From Collinsella sp. (GTDB taxonomy: Bacteria; Actinomycetota; Coriobacteriia; Coriobacteriales; Coriobacteriaceae): 32,781 nt of DNA. Below, in pieces: positions 1-6,744 of the stretch. The DNA is taken from NCBI GenBank assembly GCA_031294825.1, contig JAUMPM010000041.1, forward strand, positions 1 to 32,781, written 5' to 3'. The stretch's first letter is position 1. Each line of letters starts with the position of its first letter. The position numbers and the translations under genes were made by a program. The notes beneath the pieces were generated by a model. It was not told where the DNA came from. It saw only the letters and a program-made list of their open reading frames with translations, and did not search any database.

Positions 1-208
1 CTTAATAATAGTAATAGCACTGACGAAACTGTTGATTACTCCCAAAGACGCAGGTCAGACCCAGAAAGAGAATCGACAGCAACCTGTGTGCAACAGGGGT
101 GGTTTTCCACGTTCAAAACCTGCGCAAAACTTTTCATCACCGCGGGTTGGGTTTTAGACACCTTATGCCCGTGGTTTCGACAAGTTTTCAACAGGTGTCT
201 CTATTTCC
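1..208. other. Non-coding left part of a probable bipartite oriC (downstream of dnaA)
   Basis: No gene is visible here; the stretch lies just downstream of dnaA, where dnaN would be expected beyond the left edge. It holds DnaA-box-like 9-mers: TTTTCCACG at 103-111, TTTTCAACA at 185-193 and TGTTGATTA (reverse box, two mismatches to TTATCCACA) at 30-38. The 12-mer GTTTTCAACAGG at 184-195 recurs inverted twice on the other side of the dnaA pair (3384-3395 and 3437-3448). At 3-17 five TAA/TAG triplets run in phase (TAATAATAGTAATAG), resembling the DnaA-trio motif of the bacterial basal unwinding system, and they sit 5' of the nearest box as expected. Origin function is inferred from these motifs and from gene order. 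Confidence 0.6.
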
Positions 209-1933
209 CTACGAGCGCAGTGTAATTTTATCGCGCAGCGACTTGAGGTCTTCGGTGACGGTGCGATCTTCCTGGATCATCTTCTGGACCTTTTTGTAGC
301 TCGTGCTGACGGTCGAGTGGTTGCGGTTGCCAAATTCGGCGCCCACCGCCGTGGTCGTCATTTCGCACATCTCGATAGCCAGGTAGATAGCGATATGGCG
401 TGCTTTGGCGATATTGGCATTGCGCCGCGGGCCGATGAGCTCCTCGTGCGTCACGCCGTACTGCTCTTCGATGACGGACTGGACCGTCTGGACGTTGATC
501 TTTTTGGCCGATGTGTCGAAGTACTGGCTGGCGATGGCATCGATATCGTCAAAGGTGAGCTCCCCGCCCTCGCGCTCGCGGTCCCCCGCCTCGCCGGCAC
601 AGCGCTCGCAGAAGCTCTCGAGTTCGCGGATGTTGGTGCCCGAGACCTCGGCCATGTGTTTAAAGTGCTCGTCGGTCAGGTGCCCGCCGTCGCCCCCATA
701 GGCCGCCAGCAGCGAGTCGTCGCCTGCCTCGGGAGCGGCGACGATGGTGTTCTCGTAATAGCGCTGCAAGATCTTGTATTTCATCTCGTAGCTGGGCTCT
801 GCGACCAGGCAGAGCATGCCGGCGTTAAAGCGGCTGGTCAGGCGTTCGTCCATGCTCAGGTCCTTGGGGGCGCGGTCTGCCGCGATGACGACCTTCTTGT
901 TGTTGCGGATGAACTCGTCCATGAGCTGGAAGAAGTAGTCCACGCTCGCGCGCTTGCCGATGATGTTTTGTATGTCATCGATGATGAGCACGTCCACGCC
1001 GTGGTACGCCTGCATGATGGGCGCGTTGCTCTTCTTTTGACGGTCGAACTCGGTCATCAGGTCGTCCAGATATGCCTGGGAGTTGGCATACTTGACCTTG
1101 ATCTCGGGCGACTTCTCGGCGAGCTCGTTTTTGATGGCAAGCAGCAGGTGCGTCTTGCCCAGGCCCGATTTGCCGTAGATGAACAGTGATGTGCATGTGC
1201 CGCGCTCGTCCGCGAGGGCGGCAAACTTGAGTGCCGAGCGATAGGCATGGCTGTTCTCGGGGCCGTAGACAAAGTTCTCAAAGGTAAATTTTGAGTTCGC
1301 GGCGAGCGGGGCTCCATCCGTATTCTGCTCGGCCGGCACGGTCGGTGCTGGCATGGGTGAAGCGGGGGCCGCAGCTTGCGTGGATTTAGTCGGCGCTCCG
1401 CCCTTCATCTGGTTCATCATGCGACGAAAATCGTCGGCCGAGAGCGTGTTCTTGATTGCAATGCCCGAATCCGCGCCCGCCGCTGCGTCGTGAGCGATGG
1501 GCATGTGCGTGACGGGTGCGTTCGTTGACGTCGCCGCCGCGCTCGTCAACGGTGCCATTGTTTCACGGGAAACATCGCTGTGCTGGTGCTCGATTGTCGC
1601 TGCGTCGCCTGCGGAGGCCGGCACCGCCGGGGAAGCGGCGGGAGCCGTGGCGGGCGCCGTCGCGGCAGCGGATTCCGTTGCGGCGCCTTGCGGTGCCACG
1701 ATGTCGAGCGCGATCGGTGCAAAGGCGATTTCTTCCAGATAGGCCTCAATAGTCGGCTGATGCTTTTTGAGCTGCGCGATGGCAAAGCGCGAGGGGGCCT
1801 CGATCGTGAGCGTATCTTCGGTCAGGCTTATGGCGCGCGATTGCCCCAGCATGTTGATGAGGCGTGCATCTTGGCCGTCGCGCTGGCAAAAGGCGATGGC
1901 GTCCCCCAGGATGATGCTTGCTTCCTCGTCCAC
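209..1933 (-). CDS. dnaA: Chromosomal replication initiator protein DnaA
   Basis: DnaA binds DnaA boxes, opens the origin and loads the replicative helicase. The 574-residue product shows all four domains: domain I (about 1-80), a long Ala/Pro-rich domain II linker (about 80-213), the AAA+ domain III with Walker A GKSGLGKT (254-261), Walker B VLIIDD (315-320) and the arginine-finger region ERLTSRF, and the C-terminal domain IV DNA-binding helices. The start is GTG, chosen because a GGGAG ribosome site lies just upstream. It follows the GHKL-ATPase gene by 15 bases on the same strand, so the two probably form one transcript. Odd point: the DNA-recognition signature normally read as GGRDHTTV is GNRNHSTV here (535-542), with Asn538 in place of the base-contacting Asp. 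A parS-like site lies inside the linker-coding part (1559-1574). Confidence 0.98.
   Translation of the reverse strand: MDEEASIILGDAIAFCQRDGQDARLINMLGQSRAISLTEDTLTIEAPSRFAIAQLKKHQPTIEAYLEEIAFAPIALDIVAPQGAATESAAATAPATAPAASPAVPASAGDAATIEHQHSDVSRETMAPLTSAAATSTNAPVTHMPIAHDAAAGADSGIAIKNTLSADDFRRMMNQMKGGAPTKSTQAAAPASPMPAPTVPAEQNTDGAPLAANSKFTFENFVYGPENSHAYRSALKFAALADERGTCTSLFIYGKSGLGKTHLLLAIKNELAEKSPEIKVKYANSQAYLDDLMTEFDRQKKSNAPIMQAYHGVDVLIIDDIQNIIGKRASVDYFFQLMDEFIRNNKKVVIAADRAPKDLSMDERLTSRFNAGMLCLVAEPSYEMKYKILQRYYENTIVAAPEAGDDSLLAAYGGDGGHLTDEHFKHMAEVSGTNIRELESFCERCAGEAGDREREGGELTFDDIDAIASQYFDTSAKKINVQTVQSVIEEQYGVTHEELIGPRRNANIAKARHIAIYLAIEMCEMTTTAVGAEFGNRNHSTVSTSYKKVQKMIQEDRTVTEDLKSLRDKITLRS
1559..1574. 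promoter_or_regulatory. parS-like site inside dnaA
   Basis: TGTTTCACGGGAAACA differs from the perfect parS 16-mer TGTTTCACGTGAAACA by one base in the centre. It lies in the part of dnaA that codes for the weakly constrained domain II linker. ParB binding is inferred from similarity only. Confidence 0.55.
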
Positions 1934-1948
1934 TGTCTCTCCCGTTCT

Positions 1949-3301
1949 TTAGCTCTGAGCTCGCACGCGAGCGGCGCCGAGTTCGGTCAGATGGTATTTC
2001 TGGCCATGCTTGATGACCAAGCCGGCCTGCGCCAAGTCATTGAGCGTGCGTGACCAAGTAGGGGCCGAGTTTCCAAACGCCCTCGCCAGATCGGTTGCAC
2101 CGCACGCTTGATTTTGCGCCAAATAGCCCAGTGCGGCGTTGCCGCGATCGCTTACGAACACGTCCGGTTGTGGCTGCGCATACTGATTTGCTGCATTAGG
2201 ATACATCATTTGAGCTGCTGGTTGTTGAGAACTCTGCATCGGCGGCATTTGCTGTTGAAAACTTTGAGGCCACTGTTGGTAAGGCTGCGGAGGCATCTGC
2301 TGGGCCCAGGGGTTGTACTGCTGCTGCGGCATCTGCTGGTACGGCTGCTGATATCCCTGCTGGTACTGCTGCGGGAACTGCTGGCCGTATCCCAGCGGCG
2401 GCATCTGCTGATATGGATATCCCTGTTGGTACGGCTGATAGCCCATTTGCTGGCCACCCGGTGCGCCCGTCGCCTGCTGCATTGCTGCTGCATCCTGATC
2501 CGCCAGCGGCACGGCCTCTGGCATGTTTGGCGGCATCGACATCGATGTCGCCTGGGGCTCTTGTGTGGGAAGCATTCCGGGCTGCTGCATCTGCCTCACG
2601 GGGGGCTGCATCTGCTGCGTTGCCATGGGCTGCTGCGCAAAAGCTCCCGGCAGGGGATATGTGGGCTGCTCCGTCTCGGGCCGCACGGCAGCACCGCGTC
2701 CGCCGGCACGCTCGATTTCCTGCACTCGTTTAGGGTTCAGGCTTACCGTAACCACGGTGCCGTTGCCCATGTTGTCCTCGATGGATACGGCACCGCCGGC
2801 GTTTTCCAAATACTCCTGCACCATGGGAAACCCTGCTCCGGTTCCACGGATATAGCGCTTCATCTTGCTGTTTGCGCTGGTAACGCCAAAGTCGAAAGCG
2901 CGTTCCTTGTCGTCGATGCCGGGTCCTTGATCAGCAAAGCGGATGGTGTCTCCGCCGTCCAGAATCGAGATGATGGGCTCGGCAAAGTGCGCGTGGATAA
3001 AGTTTTCGACAATCTCGCGGATGACCATGAGCGAGATATGGCCACCTTGTTCTTTCATGCACTGGTAGACGGTGTTGGTCGTCTCTTCCAAATACGTGCG
3101 GACATCTTGCGGATCAATGACGATCACACGCGGTGTCGACAGCATGTCGTCATAGACGGCGATGCGCGCGGCGTACATGGCTTTTGGCGCCTGCGTGGTC
3201 GTCTGCTCGCCTTCCGCATGCTCTTCGCGCACGCCGGTGATGTGCTCGTTGTCGGGTGCCGGGTCTCCGGAATCGACCATGGTGTAAAAGTCGTCAGACA
3301 T
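1949..3301 (-). CDS. GHKL-type ATPase with Gln/Pro-rich linker and C-terminal winged helix, upstream of dnaA
   Basis: I do not recognise a named family. The first ~190 residues carry a histidine-kinase/anti-sigma-type ATP-binding fold: an N-box-like REIVENFIHAHF (95-106, Asn100), a G1 box DQGPGI (124-129) and a G2 box GTGAGF (153-158). No dimerisation/phosphoacceptor (DHp) helix, receiver or membrane segment is visible, so it is not an ordinary sensor kinase; SpoIIAB/RsbW-like serine kinases or pure ATP switches are the nearest comparison. Residues about 214-385 are low complexity, rich in Gln, Pro, Met and Tyr. The last ~60 residues look like a winged helix-turn-helix (ALGYLAQNQACGATDLARAF, then a second helix and wing ending KYHLTELGAARV). 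The gene ends 15 bases before dnaA on the same strand, so it probably leads the dnaA operon and may control initiation; that role is inference. Confidence 0.85.
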   Translation of the reverse strand: MSDDFYTMVDSGDPAPDNEHITGVREEHAEGEQTTTQAPKAMYAARIAVYDDMLSTPRVIVIDPQDVRTYLEETTNTVYQCMKEQGGHISLMVIREIVENFIHAHFAEPIISILDGGDTIRFADQGPGIDDKERAFDFGVTSANSKMKRYIRGTGAGFPMVQEYLENAGGAVSIEDNMGNGTVVTVSLNPKRVQEIERAGGRGAAVRPETEQPTYPLPGAFAQQPMATQQMQPPVRQMQQPGMLPTQEPQATSMSMPPNMPEAVPLADQDAAAMQQATGAPGGQQMGYQPYQQGYPYQQMPPLGYGQQFPQQYQQGYQQPYQQMPQQQYNPWAQQMPPQPYQQWPQSFQQQMPPMQSSQQPAAQMMYPNAANQYAQPQPDVFVSDRGNAALGYLAQNQACGATDLARAFGNSAPTWSRTLNDLAQAGLVIKHGQKYHLTELGAARVRAQS

Positions 3302-3540
3302 GCCGCTCGCAATCTTTCAAAAGGTTTCGAACAAATAGTAGCTCACCGTGCAATGTTTCTCATCTTTCGACAACTTTTCAAAACCTGTTGAAAACTTTGG
3401 AAAACGGGCGAAAAGTTCTCAACATTGCCAACATGACCTGTTGAAAACCCGATGAAATATCGTGAAAAGTTGCCATGCACCGCTAAATCGAGCTCGGCTT
3501 ATGGGGGAACCGTGTGAACTGCGCAACCTTTTACCTTTGA
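3302..3540. other. Non-coding right part of the probable oriC; DnaA-box cluster
   Basis: This segment separates the leftward dnaA operon from rightward rpmH. The 12-mer CCTGTTGAAAAC occurs twice (3384-3395, 3437-3448), containing reverse boxes TGTTGAAAA at 3386-3394 and 3439-3447; a further weak box TTCTCAACA is at 3416-3424. The sequence at 3365-3381 matches 175-191 on the far side of dnaA at 16 of 17 positions. The promoter of the dnaA operon must also lie here, but I could not assign one with confidence. Confidence 0.65.
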
Positions 3541-3544
3541 TTTC

Positions 3545-3574
3545 TTGACATTTGAACATTGATTTCCCTACAAT
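3545..3574 (+). promoter_or_regulatory. Promoter of rpmH operon
   Basis: A perfect -35 TTGACA (3545-3550) and a near-perfect -10 TACAAT (3569-3574) are separated by 18 bases, about 70 bases ahead of the rpmH start. This is the strongest sigma-70-type promoter seen in the window, as expected for a ribosomal protein operon. Confidence 0.85.
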
Positions 3575-3646
3575 CTTCAAGCTCACGTGTCTATATCTGC
3601 GTCCGCGCCCCCGCGGACACTCGAAATGCAGCAGGAGGAACTTAAG

Positions 3647-3781
3647 ATGAAGCGTACGTATCAGCCTAATAAGCGTAAGCGTGCCAAGACCCATGGCTTC
3701 CGTGCCCGTATGGCCACTAAGGGTGGTCGTGCCGTGCTCGCCCGTCGTCGCGCCAAGGGCCGCAAGCGTCTCACTGTCTAG
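3647..3781 (+). CDS. rpmH: 50S ribosomal protein L34
   Basis: The 44-residue product begins MKRTYQPNKRKRAKTHGF and ends RAKGRKRLTV, the very basic sequence typical of L34 in the large ribosomal subunit. The start was chosen because AGGAGGAA (3633-3640) lies at ideal spacing and L34 always begins at this Met; a longer in-frame upstream reading is not plausible. It heads the classical rpmH-rnpA-yidD-yidC-jag order. Confidence 0.98.
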   Translation: MKRTYQPNKRKRAKTHGFRARMATKGGRAVLARRRAKGRKRLTV

Positions 3782-3801
3782 CAGCGATACACACATCTCG
3801 C

Positions 3802-4140
3802 ATGAAGACTATTAAGTCTCGGCAAGATTTCGAGCATGTGTTCAGTCAGGGGCGTCGTTTCAATCACCCTCTGATTCGAATGACCATATGTGAATCGGTT
3901 GGCGAAGGCGACTCCGGAAGGGTCGCCTTCGTTGGTGCTAAGCGACTCGGTTGTGCCGTCGTGCGCAACCGATCTAAGCGTGTGATGCGCGAGGCCGCCC
4001 GCAGCTGCGGATTTCCCGTTGCGGGTTATGACATCATCTTGTTTGCAACTCCCAAGACGAGGGTTTCCTCGCCGCAGGAGATGGACAAGGCGTTGCGTTC
4101 GCTTATGAAGCGCGCCGGCGTTGCCGGGGAGGAGCGATGA
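3802..4140 (+). CDS. rnpA: Ribonuclease P protein component
   Basis: RnpA is the protein subunit of RNase P, which trims the 5' leader from pre-tRNAs together with the RNA subunit. The 112-residue product has the N-terminal KSRQDFEHVFSQGRRF region and the family signature VVRNRSKRVMREAAR (RNR motif). It lies 20 bases after rpmH and overlaps yidD by four bases (ATGA). No strong Shine-Dalgarno sequence precedes the start, so its translation may be coupled to rpmH or weak. Confidence 0.96.
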   Translation: MKTIKSRQDFEHVFSQGRRFNHPLIRMTICESVGEGDSGRVAFVGAKRLGCAVVRNRSKRVMREAARSCGFPVAGYDIILFATPKTRVSSPQEMDKALRSLMKRAGVAGEER

Positions 4141-4361
4141 GCAATCACGTTTTGCGACGTGTTGCCATCGCTCCTATTCGCATATATCAACAGGTTATTT
4201 CGCCCTTATTGCCTGACGCCTGCATTTATTACCCAACGTGCTCACAATACGCTATCCAGGCGATTGAGAAGTACGGTGTTTTGAGAGGCTGCTGGCTTGC
4301 CGTGAGGCGCATCGCTCGCTGCAATCCCCTGCACGTCGGCGGTTATGACCCTGTGCCTTAG
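4137..4361 (+). CDS. yidD: Membrane protein insertion efficiency factor YidD
   Basis: This small (74-residue) protein of the YidD family assists YidC-dependent membrane insertion. It shows the conserved YYPTCSQYAIQAIEKYG and RIARCNPLHVGGYDPVP segments, with Cys residues at family positions, and an amphipathic N-terminus. Start overlaps the rnpA stop (ATGA), indicating translational coupling, and yidC follows after 29 bases. Confidence 0.96.
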   Translation: MSNHVLRRVAIAPIRIYQQVISPLLPDACIYYPTCSQYAIQAIEKYGVLRGCWLAVRRIARCNPLHVGGYDPVP

Positions 4362-4390
4362 CGGGCACTCGCTATCGGAGGAAAACTTAC

Positions 4391-5161
4391 ATGTGGGATT
4401 GGATCGTTAACATCCTTTTTGAGCTGCTCAAGCTCATCCAGACCTTTGCGGTCGACTGGGGCCTGTCCATCATCATCCTGGTGGTCATCATCCGTCTGCT
4501 GCTGACGCCGCTTATGCTCAAGTCGACCAAGTCGACGGCTCGCATGCAGGTGCTGCAGCCTAAGATGCTCGAGATCCAGGAGCGCTATGCCGACGATCCC
4601 CAGCGCCAGGCCGAGGAGATGCAGAAGTTCTACAGCGAGAACAAGTTCAACCCCATGGCTGGTTGTCTGCCGCTGTTGATCCAGATGCCTGTCCTGTTCG
4701 CCCTGTTTACGCTCCTGCGTAACCTGCCGGACTACTTTAGCGACGGCACGTTCTCGTTCTTCAACATCCTGCCTGACCTTACCACCACGCCGAGCGCTTC
4801 CTTTGCCGATGGCTTTATGGTTGCGCTGCCTGCGCTGGTTTGCCTGATTCTGTTCGCTGTCTTGACCCTGATTCCGCAGCTGTATATGTCTCGCAATCAG
4901 ACTGGTCAGCAGGCCCAGAGCATGCGCATGATGGCCGTCGTCATGACCGTCATGATGCTTTGGATGGGCTGGAGCCTGCCCGTCGGCGTTCTGCTTTACT
5001 ACGATGTGTCTTCTGCCTGGCAGGTTATCCAGCAGATCTTTGTGACGCAGAAGGTTATCGACAAGGCCAAGGCCGATGAGGAGGAGCGCCTCAAGAACGC
5101 TCCGCTGCAGGTCGAGGTTACCCGTCGCGAGAAGAAGCCGCGTCCGCACAAGAAGAAGTAG
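4391..5161 (+). CDS. yidC: Membrane protein insertase YidC (Oxa1 family)
   Basis: YidC inserts and folds membrane proteins, alone or with SecYEG. The 256-residue protein has the short Gram-positive layout without the large periplasmic domain: a first transmembrane helix with the conserved hydrophilic-groove Arg (Arg35 in VVIIRLLLTP), a cytoplasmic hairpin (about 50-85), further helices (about 90-115, 145-170, 185-230) and a very basic C-terminal tail ending RPHKKK, which in this family contacts the ribosome. No lipobox signal peptide is evident. GGAGG lies about ten bases ahead of the ATG. A perfect palindrome TTAGGTACCTAA sits between this gene and jag. Confidence 0.97.
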   Translation: MWDWIVNILFELLKLIQTFAVDWGLSIIILVVIIRLLLTPLMLKSTKSTARMQVLQPKMLEIQERYADDPQRQAEEMQKFYSENKFNPMAGCLPLLIQMPVLFALFTLLRNLPDYFSDGTFSFFNILPDLTTTPSASFADGFMVALPALVCLILFAVLTLIPQLYMSRNQTGQQAQSMRMMAVVMTVMMLWMGWSLPVGVLLYYDVSSAWQVIQQIFVTQKVIDKAKADEEERLKNAPLQVEVTRREKKPRPHKKK

Positions 5162-5179
5162 TCGGGATATCAATCTTAT

Positions 5180-5191
5180 TTAGGTACCTAA
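5180..5191. promoter_or_regulatory. Perfect palindrome TTAGGTACCTAA (copy 1), candidate operator
   Basis: A 12-base perfect palindrome lies in the yidC-jag gap, just ahead of the jag ribosome site. The same sequence plus one more base (TTAGGTACCTAAC) recurs at 8684-8696, immediately after the parB-linked membrane gene. The function is unknown; an operator or a protein-binding mark is possible. Confidence 0.5.
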
Positions 5192-5206
5192 CTTTTGGAG
5201 TACGTT

Positions 5207-5776
5207 ATGTCTGAAGAGATCATCGAGGATATGCTTGAGGAGGTTGCCCCGCAGATTGCGGGCGATTATCCCGAGATTGCACAGCGCTACAAGGCCGGTG
5301 AAGAGCTGACCGATGAGGAGCTCGACACCATTGCCGATGTTGCGATTTCCATTCTGCGTTCCATCCTTTCGCACTTCGATGCCGCCAACTCTCCTATTGA
5401 TGAGTACGAGGGCGACGAGGGCGAGCTGATTTTGGATGTTACGGCTCCCGATCTTGCTGTTCTCATTGGCCGTCATGGCCGTACCCTTGATGCCCTTCAG
5501 GTTATGTTCTCTTTGCTGGTGAGCCGCAAGCTTGGCTTTAGGTATCCGGTTGTGGTTGACGTTGAGGGCTACAAGAGCCGTCGTCAGGACAAGGTTGCCT
5601 CTATGGCTCAGTCTGCCGCCGAGCGTGCCGTTCGTACTCATAAGAGTGTTTCGCTTCCGCCCATGAATGCCTATGAGCGCCGACTGGTTCATATTGCACT
5701 TCGTGGTAATGATGCCGTCGATACCCATTCTGAGGGTTCTGACCCTGATCGCCATGTGGTGGTTGTTGCTCGATAA
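5207..5776 (+). CDS. jag: RNA-binding protein Jag/KhpB (KH and R3H domains)
   Basis: Jag/KhpB proteins bind RNA and, in Firmicutes, partner KhpA in cell-length and cell-wall control. This 189-residue protein has an acidic helical N-terminus (about 1-60), a KH domain with the GRHGRT loop (about 70-135) and a C-terminal R3H domain with the run PPMNAYERRLVHIAL. The start was placed at the ATG six bases after TTGGAG; a TTG twelve bases earlier overlaps that ribosome site. It closes the rpmH-yidC gene string and is followed by a good terminator. Confidence 0.94.
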   Translation: MSEEIIEDMLEEVAPQIAGDYPEIAQRYKAGEELTDEELDTIADVAISILRSILSHFDAANSPIDEYEGDEGELILDVTAPDLAVLIGRHGRTLDALQVMFSLLVSRKLGFRYPVVVDVEGYKSRRQDKVASMAQSAAERAVRTHKSVSLPPMNAYERRLVHIALRGNDAVDTHSEGSDPDRHVVVVAR

Positions 5777-5796
5777 TCTACTCGAGCTTATGCTAA

Positions 5797-5826
5797 GGGG
5801 GCGTGGTTTCCACGTCCCCTTTTTTT
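5797..5826 (+). terminator. Rho-independent terminator after jag
   Basis: A 10-bp stem (GGGGGCGTGG, loop TTT, CCACGTCCCC, one G-U pair) is followed by seven T residues. It separates the rpmH-jag transcript from rsmG-parAB. Confidence 0.9.
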
Positions 5827-5872
5827 GTCAAAAGTTCTCGATACACTGATTTTTGTCAGAAAGGAGCTTTCG

Positions 5873-6610
5873 TTGTTAGTACTTACTGATCAGCAGGCTG
5901 ATGAGATGCTCAGCCGTCTAACTTCCTATTGCAAAGAGTATTCCCTGAATATAACTGATGCTGATCTAAGGAAATGTATTCAGCATTTGGATTTGGTTCT
6001 TGAAACAAATAAGACAACCAACCTCACCCGTATTCTTAACGTAGAAGACGCTGCGGTACTTCATATTCTCGACTCACTTGTCTTGCTCCCTTATATCAAT
6101 AAGGCTCCTGAGGGAGCTTTGCTCGATATGGGAACTGGTGCGGGTTTCCCTGGTATTCCATTAACGATAACCACGCATCGTAAAGCTACTTATATTGACT
6201 CTGTTGGCAAGAAGGTTGATGCTGTCAATTCATTTGTTCATGCTCTTGGATTGAAATACGGTCATGCAGTCCATGACCGACTTGAAGAATATGCCCGGAG
6301 TCATAAGAAGAAGTTCTCTGTCGTAACCGCTCGCGCACTTGCCCCTCTACCGATTCTTGTTGAGTATGCGGCTCCGTATCTCAAGGATGGTGGGTTATTT
6401 GTTATCACGAAGGGCAATCCATCGGATGAGGAGCTTGCTTCCGGTATGTCAGCCGCTAAGATCTGTGGCTTCACGTTGCTTCAGAATGATGCAATCGATT
6501 TGCCTGAGGGCTTAGGCCACAGGGAGTTCATTGTTCTTAAGAAGAGCCATCCAGCATCCGTTTCATTGCCTCGTGCAAATGGCATGGCAAAGAAGAATTC
6601 GCTTGCCTAG
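5873..6610 (+). CDS. rsmG: 16S rRNA (guanine(527)-N7)-methyltransferase RsmG
   Basis: RsmG methylates G527 of 16S rRNA with S-adenosylmethionine. The SAM-binding motif LLDMGTGAGFPGIPL lies at 83-97, preceded by the family blocks NLTRI and HILDSL. I chose the TTG start because AAGGAG (5861-5866) lies six bases upstream; a longer reading would start inside the jag terminator. The predicted length is 245 residues, normal for the family. Base composition is clearly more AT-rich than yidC or jag, a property shared with parA and parB downstream. Confidence 0.93.
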   Translation: MLVLTDQQADEMLSRLTSYCKEYSLNITDADLRKCIQHLDLVLETNKTTNLTRILNVEDAAVLHILDSLVLLPYINKAPEGALLDMGTGAGFPGIPLTITTHRKATYIDSVGKKVDAVNSFVHALGLKYGHAVHDRLEEYARSHKKKFSVVTARALAPLPILVEYAAPYLKDGGLFVITKGNPSDEELASGMSAAKICGFTLLQNDAIDLPEGLGHREFIVLKKSHPASVSLPRANGMAKKNSLA

Positions 6611-6611
6611 A

Positions 6612-6627
6612 TGTTTCACGTGAAACA
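6612..6627. promoter_or_regulatory. parS: parS site 1
   Basis: The perfect bacterial centromere palindrome TGTTTCACGTGAAACA, extended by one flanking A/T pair. It begins two bases after the rsmG stop. Confidence 0.95.
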
Positions 6628-6650
6628 TAATGGATACTAACAACTTGCAG

Positions 6651-6666
6651 TGTTTCACGTGAAACA
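6651..6666. promoter_or_regulatory. parS: parS site 2
   Basis: A second perfect TGTTTCACGTGAAACA, exactly 39 bp from the first. Confidence 0.95.
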
Positions 6667-6689
6667 TGGCGGTTGATATTGAATCGGAA

Positions 6690-6705
6690 TGTTTCACGTG
6701 AAACA
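6690..6705. promoter_or_regulatory. parS: parS site 3
   Basis: A third perfect TGTTTCACGTGAAACA, again exactly 39 bp from the previous site and 39 bases ahead of the parA start. No clear -35/-10 pair for parAB was found between the sites; ParB may autoregulate here. Confidence 0.95.
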
Positions 6706-6744
6706 TCCTCCGTTTGACAGCTTTAATACACACCAGGAGGGACC

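Noticed and set aside
83..97. Inverted repeat CCTGT/ACAGG as dnaA terminator
   Set aside because: Five-base arms and no T run on the minus strand; not convincing.
317..1189. Long open frame opposite dnaA
   Set aside because: It is antisense to a certain gene and shows no family motif; high GC keeps opposite frames open. The same holds for long frames opposite the GHKL gene, yidC, rlmN, the M28-like gene, purB, purC and the aminopeptidase.
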